A stretch of DNA of 64,000 bases. Origin: a candidate division NC10 bacterium CSP1-5 (GTDB lineage: Bacteria > Methylomirabilota > Methylomirabilia > Methylomirabilales > CSP1-5). The stretch spans positions 6,002 through 70,001 of the forward strand of contig LDXR01000001.1 of assembly GCA_001443495.1 (NCBI GenBank), written 5' to 3'. The translations under genes and the position numbers were made by a program. The number at the start of each line of letters is the position of its first letter. Within the stretch, counting starts at the first letter, position 1. The notes beneath the pieces are model-generated. The model was given only the letters and a program-made list of their open reading frames with translations, made no database searches and was not told the origin of the DNA. Below, in pieces: positions 9,968 through 17,652 of this stretch.

Positions 9968-10825
9968 CTACTCCTTGTCGATGTCGCGATGCCGCACCCC
10001 CACCTCCCGCCCATCCCCCTGAAGCTGCTGGGCCAGAAACTCGGCGGCGCTCACCGACCGGTGCCGACCACCGGTGCAGCCCAAGGCAATCGTGAGATAG
10101 GCCCTCCCTTCACGCAGGTAGTACGGCAGCGCGAAACGGAGAAATGTCAGAAGCTCCTCCAAGTATGATTGGGCCTCGTGGTCATCCAGGAGGAACTTGG
10201 CCACCTTGGGGTCGCGTCCGGTCAGGGGCCGCAGCTCCTCCCGAAAGTGAGGATTGGGCAGACACCGGAGATCGATGACCAGGTCGGCATCAGGCGGAAG
10301 GCCATGCCGGTATCCAAAGGAGACACAGGTGATCGCCGTCTTGCTGCCGGGCCGATCGTCGCGGAAGGCGGCGACTACGAGCCTGCGGAGGTCATGGATG
10401 GTGAGGCCGCTCGTATCGACCACCATGTCCGCCTCGGCCTTGAGGGAAGCCATCCGCTCCCGCTCTAGGCTGATCCCCCGGAGCACGGAGCCCTGCGGGG
10501 CGAGGGGGTGCGGCCGACGGCTCTCGCTGAACCGTCGGAGCAACACCTGGTCATCCGCCTCCAGGAAGAGGACGCGAATAATGTGGCCATGCTGCCTGAG
10601 GGTGGCCAGGACGTCCTGCAGGGGACCGAGGAACTCTCCCTCCCGAACGTCGACCACGAAGGCGACGCGCTTGACACGCCGTTCCGAATGGGCGCAGAGA
10701 TCCGCCACCGTCGGAATGAGGGTGGCAGGCAGGTTGTCCACACAGAAGACGCCCAGATCCTCCAGGGTCTTGATCGCCTGGCTCTTCCCGGCACCCGACA
10801 TTCCTGTGACGATGATAAACTCCAT
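9968..10825 (-). CDS. rapZ: RNase adapter protein RapZ (nucleotide-binding)
   Basis: P-loop protein. In E. coli RapZ binds glucosamine-6-phosphate and steers RNase E to the GlmZ small RNA, controlling GlmS and so cell-envelope precursors. 285 residues with Walker A GMSGAGKS (8-15) and the C-terminal signature GCTGGRHRSV (249-258), which lies in the ligand/RNA-binding domain. It sits in the conserved lptA-lptB-rpoN-hpf-rapZ neighbourhood, though ptsN, usually next to it, is missing. Family identity is certain; whether a GlmZ-like RNA exists is unknown. Confidence 0.95.
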   Translation of the reverse strand: MEFIIVTGMSGAGKSQAIKTLEDLGVFCVDNLPATLIPTVADLCAHSERRVKRVAFVVDVREGEFLGPLQDVLATLRQHGHIIRVLFLEADDQVLLRRFSESRRPHPLAPQGSVLRGISLERERMASLKAEADMVVDTSGLTIHDLRRLVVAAFRDDRPGSKTAITCVSFGYRHGLPPDADLVIDLRCLPNPHFREELRPLTGRDPKVAKFLLDDHEAQSYLEELLTFLRFALPYYLREGRAYLTIALGCTGGRHRSVSAAEFLAQQLQGDGREVGVRHRDIDKE

Positions 10826-10911
10826 ATCAATTCACTGCCGATCGTTCACAGTGCACAGAGGCGGAGACGTAACGCCGCAAGAAACCGTCAACCGTGAGCT
10901 GTGAACGATGT
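10826..10911. repeat. Inverted word repeat between hpf and rapZ
   Basis: Directly after the hpf stop codon the minus strand reads GTTCACAGCTCACGGTTGACGG. About 25 bases later comes TCTGTGCACTGTGAACGATC, the same GTTCAC word in the opposite orientation. The two halves can pair imperfectly. No promoter for rapZ is evident in it. Confidence 0.5.
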
Positions 10912-11427
10912 CTAGGGCCCGGGCTCGATCAGGCCGTAGTTGCCCTCGTGGCGACGGTACAGCACATTGACCTCGTCGGTCTGGGCATTGCGGAAGACGA
11001 AAAAATCGTGACCCAATAAGTCCATCTGTAGGATGGCCTCATCGAGGGTCATGGGCTTGATGGCAAAGCGCTTGGTCTTCACGACCCGTGGCTCTTCCTC
11101 CCGAGACGAGATGCTGTCTTGCGGTCTCCCGCTCCGACTGGCATGCGCCTGGATCTTCCCCTTGTATTTTTGCACCTGGCGTTCCAGCTTCTCCACGACC
11201 AAGTCGATCGAGGCATAGAGATCCTCACTACTCTCTTCCCCGCGGATGGTCAGATCCCGCACCCGGAGGGTCACCTCGGCGACCTGGCGATACTTCTCCA
11301 CGGAGAGGATGATATGGGCCGACGTGATCCTTTCGAGGTATCTCTGCAGCCTCCCCACTTTCTCTTCCGCATATCGCCGCAGGGCCTCGGTGACCTCCAG
11401 ATTGCGCCCGGTGAGAGAGATCTGCAT
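10912..11427 (-). CDS. hpf: Ribosome hibernation promoting factor, long form
   Basis: Binds the decoding centre of idle ribosomes and drives 100S dimer formation. 171 residues from the ATG at 11427 (MQISLTGRNLEVTEALRRYAEEKV, the canonical start). The N-terminal S30AE domain is about 1-100; the C-terminal dimerisation domain (about 115-171) carries RFAIKPMTLDEAILQMDLLGHDFFVFRNA. This is the long type that dimerises ribosomes without RMF. Its position between rpoN and rapZ is conserved in many Gram-negatives. Confidence 0.95.
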   Translation of the reverse strand: MQISLTGRNLEVTEALRRYAEEKVGRLQRYLERITSAHIILSVEKYRQVAEVTLRVRDLTIRGEESSEDLYASIDLVVEKLERQVQKYKGKIQAHASRSGRPQDSISSREEEPRVVKTKRFAIKPMTLDEAILQMDLLGHDFFVFRNAQTDEVNVLYRRHEGNYGLIEPGP

Positions 11428-11480
11428 GGCTGAAGCTCCTCGGGAAGGGGAACGGAGGGAAAGGTCTTTAGCCCAGAGAA

Positions 11481-11527
11481 GTTGGAACGGCACAAGCAGG
11501 AGGCCCACTACGTTGGAACGGCACTAG
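11481..11527. repeat. Two copies of a 13-18 base dispersed repeat (GTTGGAACGGCAC)
   Basis: GTTGGAACGGCAC occurs at 11481-11493 and 11512-11524 in the same orientation. The second, extended copy (11510-11527) is the exact reverse complement of CTAGTGCCGTTCCAACGT at 35810-35827. On the minus strand it begins at the TAG stop codon of rpoN. Related copies form an inverted pair at 31704-31807. Confidence 0.7.
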
Positions 11528-12936
11528 TATCTTCGGCGCCGGCTGGAAGAGGGGATCTTGAGCTGTCCCCGATACTTGGCGACGGTCCGACGCGCGATCT
11601 CGATCCCCTGTTGCCGCAACATCTCGACAATCTTCTGGTCCGAGAGGGGCTTCCCCGTGTCTTCCGCCGTGAGCAGCCGCCGGACCAGCTCTTTGACGGT
11701 GAGCGAAGATACCGCCTCGCCATCGACGGCGTGGACCCCCCGGTGAAAGAAGTACTTGAGCTCAAAGAGACCTTGCGGGGTATGCACGTACTTGTTGGTG
11801 GTGACGCGGCTCACGGTCGACTCGTGCATGCTGATATCTTCCGCCACCTCCTTGAGGGTCAGGGGGCGCATCTCGGTAATCCCCTTGTCCAGGAACTGCC
11901 GTTGAAATTTCACGATCGAGTCAGTCACTTTGAAGAGGGTGCGCTGGCGCTGCTCAATGGAGCGGATCAGCCAGAGGGCGGACCGCATCTTGCCCTCGAC
12001 GTACTCCCGGGTCTCCTTCGAATTTGCCCGCCCCTTGCTCAACAGCCCGCGGTAGTACGAGCTGATCCGAAGGCGGGGAAGGCCATCCTCGTTGAGGACA
12101 ACCACAAAGCGATCGTCGACCTTGAGGATATACACGTCCGCGGTAATGTAGCGGGGCTCCTCGGTGCTGAAGGTGCGCCCTGGCTTCGGCTCAAGGGAAC
12201 AGACCAGGAGGAGGGCATCCTGGACCGCCTTGATGGGGATCTTCAGCTTCTCGGCAATCCTCGTGAGATAGCGCCCCTCCAGGTCCGTCAGGTGGTTATC
12301 GATCAGCGTCCGCGCCAGAGAGACCTCCGGTCCGCCCTTCAGGCTATCGACTTGCAAGAGAAGGCACTCCCGCAGGTCTCGCGCCGCCACCCCGCTGGGA
12401 TCGAAGGTCTGGACCAACCTGAGCGCCTCCTCCAACACCGAGACGGGCGTGGATGTCTTTCCCCGCAGCTCTTCCAGGCTGAGTTTCAGATATCCGTTTT
12501 CGTCGAGATTGCCGATGATCTCAGTGGCCCAATGAATGCAGACGGGATCGGAGGTGGATAGGTACAGCTGAAAGACGAGGTGGTCCGCCAGGGAGCGAGG
12601 TCGGGTCAGGCGTTCCTCGGGGGACCAATGCTCAACCTCTTCTCGCGGGAATTCACGGCGATAGTCCGAGGCATCCTGCAGGTAGCTCTCCCAGTCGAAA
12701 TCCGAAATGCGGTCGTCGTCCGTTTGCGGCTCTTCATCCTGAGAAGCCTCCGTCGAAACCTGCCCGTCTTCCAATACAAGCTCTTCGTCTAGGACCGGAT
12801 TCTCTTCCAGCTCCTGTCGGACCGCCTGGATCAACTCCATCCGAGAGAGCTGCAGCAGGCCAATGGCCTGTTGCAGCGATTGGGTCATGATCATCCGCTG
12901 GGTTTGACGCAGGCTGAGGCGCAGTTCCATGGCCAT
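11524..12936 (-). CDS. rpoN: RNA polymerase sigma-54 factor
   Basis: Directs RNA polymerase to -24/-12 promoters that need an AAA+ activator. 470 residues; the activator-interacting region I starts LRLSLRQTQRMIMTQSLQQAIGLLQLS, an acidic region II follows (about 55-110), then the core-binding domain and the C-terminal RpoN box ARRTVAKYR (about 448-456). A second ATG two codons in (12930) may be the true start. It lies 16 bases downstream of lptB, the usual order. No bacterial enhancer-binding activator is encoded in the window, but a candidate -24/-12 site is at 29063-29078. Confidence 0.97.
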   Translation of the reverse strand: MAMELRLSLRQTQRMIMTQSLQQAIGLLQLSRMELIQAVRQELEENPVLDEELVLEDGQVSTEASQDEEPQTDDDRISDFDWESYLQDASDYRREFPREEVEHWSPEERLTRPRSLADHLVFQLYLSTSDPVCIHWATEIIGNLDENGYLKLSLEELRGKTSTPVSVLEEALRLVQTFDPSGVAARDLRECLLLQVDSLKGGPEVSLARTLIDNHLTDLEGRYLTRIAEKLKIPIKAVQDALLLVCSLEPKPGRTFSTEEPRYITADVYILKVDDRFVVVLNEDGLPRLRISSYYRGLLSKGRANSKETREYVEGKMRSALWLIRSIEQRQRTLFKVTDSIVKFQRQFLDKGITEMRPLTLKEVAEDISMHESTVSRVTTNKYVHTPQGLFELKYFFHRGVHAVDGEAVSSLTVKELVRRLLTAEDTGKPLSDQKIVEMLRQQGIEIARRTVAKYRGQLKIPSSSRRRRY

Positions 12937-12952
12937 GGCTGTTCAGCTCACC

Positions 12953-13825
12953 TTACAAGGTGAAACGCTCCCCCAGGTAGATCTCTCGAGCCTTTTGATC
13001 GGCGGCCAGCTCAGACGCCGTCCCCGACAACAGGACCTCTCCGTGATGGATGATATAGGCGCGGTCGACGGTTTGCAATGTCTCTCGCACATTATGATCG
13101 GTGATGAGGAGACCGATCCCGCGGCGCTTCAGCTGCATCAACAGGCTCTGAAGATCGCAGACAGCGATGGGATCGATCCCGGCAAAGGGCTCATCCAGGA
13201 GGATAAAGGTAGGAGACGTCGCCAGGGCCCGCGCGATCTCGGTCCGCCGCCGCTCCCCCCCCGAGAGGCTATAGGCCGGTGCGTCGGCCAGGTGCGCGAT
13301 GCTCAGTTCGTGGAGCAAATGATCTGCTCGTTCCTTGCGCTCCGCCGCGCTCAGCGGAAGGATCTCGAGGATGGCCATCAGATTCTCCTTGACCGTCAGC
13401 CGGCGGAAGACCGATGCCTCCTGGGGGAGAAACCCTATCCCGCGTCGAGCCCGCTCGTACACGGGCAGGGAGGTGATCTCTTCACCATTCAGCACCACAC
13501 GACCGCGGTCGGGCCGGATCAGGCCAAGGATCATGTAGAAGGTCGTCGTTTTCCCCGCGCCGTTCGGTCCCAGCAGTCCGACCACCTCGCCCGGTTGGAT
13601 GGCAATGCTCACCCCCGAAACGACTCGTCTCTCCTTGAAGGCCTTGACCAAGTCCTCGGCCCGAAGACCATCCGCGGGAGTGTCCCCCCCTAGCCTGATG
13701 ACAGATCCGTGACTCACCACACCGGGCTTCGGAACCGCAGCGACCGGGGGAGCAGCCGCCTTGGCAACCGGCTTGACCCTTTTAGCCTTGGGCCTGCGCC
13801 CCTTGGCATTTTCCCCGAGCTGCAC
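12953..13825 (-). CDS. lptB: LPS export ABC transporter ATPase LptB with basic N-terminal extension
   Basis: ATPase that powers LPS extraction from the inner membrane with LptF, LptG and LptC. Walker [10 protein letters not shown]-loop LPQEASVF, signature LSGGE and Walker [12 protein letters not shown] are all present, along with the LptB-typical H-switch region (ITDHNVRET). The protein is 290 residues because the GTG start at 13825 adds about 50 residues rich in Lys, Ala and Pro before the ABC domain begins at [10 protein letters not shown] strong Shine-Dalgarno (GGGGAGGGG, about 5 bases before the GTG) supports this start. The permeases are at 44585-46845. Confidence 0.95.
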   Translation of the reverse strand: MQLGENAKGRRPKAKRVKPVAKAAAPPVAAVPKPGVVSHGSVIRLGGDTPADGLRAEDLVKAFKERRVVSGVSIAIQPGEVVGLLGPNGAGKTTTFYMILGLIRPDRGRVVLNGEEITSLPVYERARRGIGFLPQEASVFRRLTVKENLMAILEILPLSAAERKERADHLLHELSIAHLADAPAYSLSGGERRRTEIARALATSPTFILLDEPFAGIDPIAVCDLQSLLMQLKRRGIGLLITDHNVRETLQTVDRAYIIHHGEVLLSGTASELAADQKAREIYLGERFTL

Positions 13826-13904
13826 GCCTACCCCTCCCCGGCCCTTTCCTTTTCTCCTCGAACATCTACTGCTCGCTTCTATCTTTCACCAATCCTTCTC
13901 AGGT

Positions 13905-14327
13905 TCACCTCGCCTGTTCCGGCTGCTGCTTTGGATAGATCACGGCGGTCACGCGTCCCCTCTCCTTCCCTTCCAGCATGAGCCGGTCCTGAAGGACGTC
14001 GTAGGTCGCCTGCTCGGACATCGCCCTGGTCCCATCGCTCCGGGAGATCTGCACGTTGCCGATCGCCACCATCCGCTCGACGGCTTCCATTTTTTCATCG
14101 AACTCGAATTCCATTCGATCGGCGGTGACCGTGAGGTCAGTCGTCGTCGCCACCACATTTCCGGTGTAGACCGCCCGGCGTTCTTTTCTGCTCACCACCA
14201 GACGATCGGCGGTGACGGTGGTGGGCCGTCCTGTCCCTGTGCTCTCGGACGGAATTTCGCCGGCCATCGCAGACGCTGCGAAGAAGAGGAGCAGGGCACC
14301 GCATGTCCATCCCGCGGAGCGCCTCAT
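13905..14327 (-). CDS. lptA: Periplasmic LPS bridge protein LptA (OstA-like)
   Basis: 140 residues: a signal peptide (about 1-22, GALLLFFAASAMAGE) and a single OstA/LptA beta-jellyroll (VTADRLVVSRKERRAVYTGNV ... MEFEFDEKMEAVERMVAIGNVQIS). LptA polymers form the bridge carrying LPS across the periplasm. It is shorter than E. coli LptA (185 residues) but keeps the repeated beta-strand pattern. The start overlaps the lptC stop by four bases. About 80 bases of pyrimidine-rich sequence separate it from lptB. Confidence 0.9.
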   Translation of the reverse strand: MRRSAGWTCGALLLFFAASAMAGEIPSESTGTGRPTTVTADRLVVSRKERRAVYTGNVVATTTDLTVTADRMEFEFDEKMEAVERMVAIGNVQISRSDGTRAMSEQATYDVLQDRLMLEGKERGRVTAVIYPKQQPEQAR

Positions 14328-14908
14328 CGCCGTTGCTCCGCGCTTCCAGAGAGGGTGACCTGGGAGGTGATCCGTTCACGGATGATCATCCGCTCCAAGA
14401 CGGTGTCGGCCTCCATCCCCTTTCCCCGAATCTGGACTCCCGCCTTCTCGATGACGACCGGGGCGTCGGTCGTGATCCGCCGGTTCCCCGCGGACCACTT
14501 CAGGGACTCGGACAAGATCCGTGGCCCCTGGCTCGATTCACAGCGGACGCGGCCGGTGAGCTGGACGTCCTTGGTCTTCAGGTCCACGACGGCCTTGTCG
14601 GCGAAGCAGATCACCCGTTCCTCGCCCCGGTAGATGGTGATCTGCACGGGATGGACCACCCGGGTGAGGACGGCTATCCCTCGCCCCTCAAATACCTCCG
14701 CCCTGTCCGCCTCGACGTCCCACAGCCGTTTCCCTTTCAGTGTCTCTGTGATCCGAAAACGCTCGATCGCCGCACCGGGCCCCGAGCCAGAGGGAGCCTC
14801 GGTGGAAGGCCTCGCCTGCCCTGTTGCCACCTGCACATCGCCGGAGGCGAGAAAATTCAGCCCCGTGAGAACGATTGCCAGCCCTAGAAAACGCAACGGG
14901 AGCCTCAC
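14324..14908 (-). CDS. lptC: LPS export protein LptC
   Basis: Inner-membrane anchored bitopic protein that hands LPS from LptBFG to LptA. 194 residues from a GTG start. A hydrophobic N-terminal segment (about 5-25, RFLGLAIVLTGLNFLAS) is followed by a jellyroll with LWDVEADRAEVFEGRGIAVLTRV and the repeated strands typical of the LptC/DUF1239 family. It is first of the leftward lptC-lptA-lptB-rpoN run. A weak promoter-like pair (TTTACT, 18 bases, TATGGA near 14918-14947) lies just upstream but would leave almost no leader. Confidence 0.88.
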   Translation of the reverse strand: MRLPLRFLGLAIVLTGLNFLASGDVQVATGQARPSTEAPSGSGPGAAIERFRITETLKGKRLWDVEADRAEVFEGRGIAVLTRVVHPVQITIYRGEERVICFADKAVVDLKTKDVQLTGRVRCESSQGPRILSESLKWSAGNRRITTDAPVVIEKAGVQIRGKGMEADTVLERMIIRERITSQVTLSGSAEQRR

Positions 14909-14995
14909 AGTGCATTTTCCATACCATAGCGGTCGGGGGGAAGTAAAGGGGAAAGCCGGGACCGCGCATTGCGTCAGGACCCACAGAGGGATGGA

Positions 14996-16165
14996 TCAGG
15001 CGAAGGCGCTCAGGCCCGTGATGTCCCGGCCTAAGATGAGGGTATGGATTTCGTGTGTCCCCTCATAGGTGTAGAGCGTCTCCAGATTCAGCATGTGACG
15101 AATCACCGGGTACTCATCCACGATACCGGCAGCCCCTAGAATCTCCCGGGCCAGCCGGGCGATCTCTCTTGCCTTCTCCACGTTGTTCATCTTGGCCAGA
15201 GAGATATGGGTATGGTGGACGCGACCCGCCCCTTTCAGTTGGCCGAGTCGGAGGCAGAGAAGCTGAGCCTTGGTGATTTCGGTGAGCATCCTGACCAGCT
15301 TCTGTTGCACCAATTGAAATCCGGCGATGGGCCGGCCAAACTGGACCCGGGCCTTGGCATACTTGAGGGCCGCGTCGTAGCAGGCCGTGGCCGCGCCCAC
15401 GGCTCCCCAAGCGATGCCGTACCGCGCCTGATCGAGGCACATGAAGGCCGCCTTCAGGCCTTGCTCGCTCCCGGGGAGGAGACTCGCGCTGGGAATGCGA
15501 CAATCCTGGAAGATGAGCTCGGAAGTGATCGAGGCACGGAGCGAGAATTTCCCGTGGATCTCACGTGCGCTGAATCCCGGGGTCCCCTTCTCGACCAAGA
15601 AGCCGCGAATCCCTTCCTCGGTCCGGGCCCACACCACGGCGACATCGGCGATGGTCCCATTGGTGATCCACAGCTTGCTCCCATTCAGCACGTAGTGGTC
15701 GCCCCGTCGGACGGCCTTGGTGACCATGCCCGCCGGATCCGAGCCGTGGTCCGACTCGGTGAGCCCGAAACACGCCACCTTTTCGCCCCTCGCGAGGCGC
15801 GGAAGCCAGTCCATCTTCTGCGTCTCGGTCCCGAAGGCGTAGATCGGGTACATGGCCAAGGCCCCCTGGACCGAGGCGAAACTCCTGAGGCCGCTGTCCC
15901 CTCGCTCGAGCTCCTGCATGATGAGCCCGTAGGCGACCTCACTGATCCCGGCACACCCGTAGCCGTGAAGATTGGCCCCCAACACCCCCAGTTCCCCCAG
16001 GCGTGGGATGAGCTCCACCGGGAATGTCCCCCGCCGGTGGTGCGCTTCGATGAGTGGGAGGACCTCGGCGTCGACGAAGGTGCGGACCGTCTCTCGGACC
16101 AGGCGTTCTTCGTCCGAATACAGTTCATCCACGCGATAGTAATCAAGGCCAGTGAATGGCTCCAT
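14996..16165 (-). CDS. gcdH: Glutaryl-CoA dehydrogenase (acyl-CoA dehydrogenase family)
   Basis: Flavoprotein that oxidises and decarboxylates glutaryl-CoA to crotonyl-CoA in lysine, tryptophan and benzoate-type degradation. 389 residues from the ATG at 16165; an upstream in-frame TTG adds 23 residues without similarity. The segment SVQGALAMYPIYAFGTE followed by CFGLTESDHGSDPAGM, and the C-terminal YEGTHEIHTLILGRDITG with the catalytic glutamate at about 368, are the GCDH versions of these motifs rather than those of short- or medium-chain dehydrogenases. The gene appears monocistronic. Its roughly 400-base leader holds two lysine-rich micro-ORFs and several hairpins. No other lysine-catabolic gene is in the window. 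Confidence 0.88.
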   Translation of the reverse strand: MEPFTGLDYYRVDELYSDEERLVRETVRTFVDAEVLPLIEAHHRRGTFPVELIPRLGELGVLGANLHGYGCAGISEVAYGLIMQELERGDSGLRSFASVQGALAMYPIYAFGTETQKMDWLPRLARGEKVACFGLTESDHGSDPAGMVTKAVRRGDHYVLNGSKLWITNGTIADVAVVWARTEEGIRGFLVEKGTPGFSAREIHGKFSLRASITSELIFQDCRIPSASLLPGSEQGLKAAFMCLDQARYGIAWGAVGAATACYDAALKYAKARVQFGRPIAGFQLVQQKLVRMLTEITKAQLLCLRLGQLKGAGRVHHTHISLAKMNNVEKAREIARLAREILGAAGIVDEYPVIRHMLNLETLYTYEGTHEIHTLILGRDITGLSAFA

Positions 16166-16220
16166 GGTGATCTCTACGAGAGAATGGGAGATGACTTGCG
16201 AGAGCACGATATCACGACCG

Positions 16221-16290
16221 CTCAGGGAAGACAACCCTCGGTCCTGTCCCTGAGGGAGGGGAGGAATACCCTGATGCGATGTTCTCAGGG
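16221..16290 (-). promoter_or_regulatory. gcdH leader with four alternately pairing RNA segments
   Basis: Read as RNA from the minus strand, four short segments occur in order: A CCCTGAG (16284-16290), B TCAGGG (16269-16274), C CTCAGGG (16248-16254), D CCCTGAG (16221-16227). A:B and C:D form two hairpins (the second extends to 8 bp, 16221-16228 with 16247-16254). A:C and B:D are equally possible but exclude the first pair. This is the layout of attenuators and riboswitches. It ends about 55 bases before the gcdH start codon, and CTCT-CGT-AGAG just before the ATG could hide the weak Shine-Dalgarno. Regulation is inferred, not shown. Confidence 0.45.
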
Positions 16291-16389
16291 TGCGAAGGCC
16301 ACTGTCACTCTCATCCGCTGCTTGTGGTGTGACACGCCTCGATGCCGCGACCTCCTTCGACTCCGATGATTCTTCTTATTATAAGTACG

Positions 16390-16410
16390 GCTGGGGGGAA
16401 TCCCCCCAGC
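16390..16410 (-). terminator. Strong GC hairpin after the lysine-rich micro-ORFs
   Basis: GCTGGGGGG (16390-16398), a 3-base loop, and CCCCCCAGC (16402-16410) form a perfect 9-bp stem 12 bases after the stop codon of the second micro-ORF. No U-run follows on the minus strand; a TATAAT (16378-16383) follows instead. It could be a terminator, a pause site or part of a regulatory leader for gcdH. Confidence 0.5.
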
Positions 16411-16422
16411 GAGGCACCATCC

Positions 16423-16467
16423 CTATTTCTTTTTCTTGGAGCCTCCCTTTTTCTTTTTCTTCGCCAT
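16423..16467 (-). CDS. Lysine-rich 14-residue micro-ORF (copy 2)
   Basis: Encodes MAKKKKKGGSKKKK then TAG, nine of 14 residues lysine. A strong Shine-Dalgarno, GGAAAGGGGGTGA, ends 6 bases before the ATG, within sequence nearly identical to that before copy 1 (GGAAAGGGGGTGARACTGR-ATGGC). The gap between the two start codons is 113 bases, so this is a tandem duplication of RBS plus micro-ORF. The product could be a tiny basic RNA- or DNA-binding peptide, or the act of translating the lysine codons could regulate gcdH downstream. I recognise no family. Confidence 0.6.
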   Translation of the reverse strand: MAKKKKKGGSKKKK

Positions 16468-16538
16468 CCAGTCTCACCCCCTTTCCTTGCAGGGTATCCC
16501 CGCATCTGCGCAAATCACCACTTCGATGTTCTGTCTTC

Positions 16539-16580
16539 TTATCTCTTCTTCTTGCCAGCTGCCTTCTTCTTCTTTGCCAT
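16539..16580 (-). CDS. Lysine-rich 13-residue micro-ORF (copy 1)
   Basis: Encodes MAKKKKAAGKKKR then TAA, preceded by the Shine-Dalgarno GGAAAGGGGGTGA that is repeated before copy 2. It begins about 60 bases after the end of the HEPN gene. A lone TATAAT (16639-16644) overlapping that gene's stop could be a -10 element, but no convincing -35 is visible, so the micro-ORFs may also be read from the upstream HTH-MNT/HEPN operon. The two peptides share MAKKKK, a Gly-containing middle and a basic tail. Confidence 0.6.
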   Translation of the reverse strand: MAKKKKAAGKKKR

Positions 16581-16639
16581 TCAGTTTCACCCCCTTTCCT
16601 CGCATCCCCCGCGACTCTGTCCGGGGGACGGGTTGTACA

Positions 16640-17089
16640 TTATAAGAGGCGCGCCTGAGGGTCTTTCGCATAGACGCGCTTGGCTACGACCCCCACCCAT
16701 TGTTCGGCGATGTTCAGCGTCGCCTCGAGCTCATACAAGGAAATCGGGCGATCCGCCCACTCCAAGAAATGCTGCCCCTTCTTCCGGACCTGCTCGAGGT
16801 CGTCGAGCGTGGAGCCCTCGCCCTCACCGACAAGGGAGCCGGCGATCTGGAGGAGCGTTCGCGTCTGATCCCGTCCCCTGGGACGGAAGCCTTCCGCCAG
16901 CATGAGGGCGCGAGCTGCTCGGAGAACGGCGTGTACGGCAACGACATAAGCCCATTCTGCATCGGTCCCCACTACGGCCTGTGCGGTTTTGAGGTCCTTC
17001 TGCGCCCTGGCCATGAGACGATTCGCACCGGGCAGGTCCGGATCAACCGCCTCCACCAAGCCTTTGGCCTTGAGTTGCTCAAAGATCAT
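16640..17089 (-). CDS. HEPN-domain protein lacking the R-x4-6-H motif
   Basis: 149 residues, all-helical. WAYVVAVHAVLRAARALMLAEGF followed by a helix and AEQWVGVVAKRVY resembles HEPN domain proteins, which pair with minimal nucleotidyltransferases (MNT) as toxin-antitoxin or regulatory modules. The usual catalytic R-x4-6-H of RNase-type HEPN toxins is not present; the place expected is RGRDQTRTLLQ. It overlaps the upstream HTH-MNT gene by 11 bases, so the two are translated together. It may be a non-catalytic partner. The family call rests on pattern and gene pairing only. Confidence 0.65.
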   Translation of the reverse strand: MIFEQLKAKGLVEAVDPDLPGANRLMARAQKDLKTAQAVVGTDAEWAYVVAVHAVLRAARALMLAEGFRPRGRDQTRTLLQIAGSLVGEGEGSTLDDLEQVRKKGQHFLEWADRPISLYELEATLNIAEQWVGVVAKRVYAKDPQARLL

Positions 17090-17639
17090 GGATTGACCCG
17101 ATCAGAGGAATCGTCCTCCCCTGCAGAACCTCCCGCAGGAAAGGGTCCCCCTCCGCCTTTCGTCGCTGGAGCTCCCGCTCGTCAAAGACCAGATAATTGA
17201 TGCTCCGGCCGATGCGCAGCTCCAGGGCCGCCACCACCCGATTCAATTGCGCCATGTGAGGCCGCCCCATCACCAACACGTCAATGGCCTCACCCTCCGG
17301 GACCTCGGGTTTGCCGAAGAGTAGGGCCACCCGGATTCCGGCCACACCCCGAAGCGCTTCGCCGATCGCCTGGGGAACCCCTCGTGTCTTATCGATGATG
17401 GCCTTGAGTTCCGGATAGAGAGGGAAGGTCTTGTTGACGATGTAATAGCGGAGATTGCCAACCTTGCTGCTCGTGAGGAGGCCTGCCTTCTCCAAATTGT
17501 CCAGCTCCCGCTTGATCCCCGAGATATCGCGCTTGAGCTCTCTCGCAATTTCCCTCACGTAGTATCGTTGGTCTTGACGGCTCAAAAACAGTTCGAGCAA
17601 TTGCACCCGGGTTTCAGACGAAAAGAGCTTATCCAGCAT
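17079..17639 (-). CDS. Winged-helix regulator fused to a degenerate nucleotidyltransferase (MNT-like) domain
   Basis: 186 residues from the ATG at 17639 (a frame open to 17672 would overlap the promoter). Residues 1-70 form an ArsR/MarR-like winged helix (VREIARELKRDISGIKRELDNLEKAGLL, then a wing). Residues 95-185 resemble MNT nucleotidyltransferases, but the signature GS-x10-D-x-D is broken: LFGKPEVPEGEAIDVLVMG has lysine for serine (110) and one aspartate (120). With the HEPN gene this is an HTH-MNT/HEPN pair, probably autoregulated through the palindrome in its promoter. Enzymatic nucleotide transfer is unlikely. Confidence 0.72.
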   Translation of the reverse strand: MLDKLFSSETRVQLLELFLSRQDQRYYVREIARELKRDISGIKRELDNLEKAGLLTSSKVGNLRYYIVNKTFPLYPELKAIIDKTRGVPQAIGEALRGVAGIRVALLFGKPEVPEGEAIDVLVMGRPHMAQLNRVVAALELRIGRSINYLVFDERELQRRKAEGDPFLREVLQGRTIPLIGSIHDL

Positions 17640-17652
17640 CCGAGTTTGCCCC

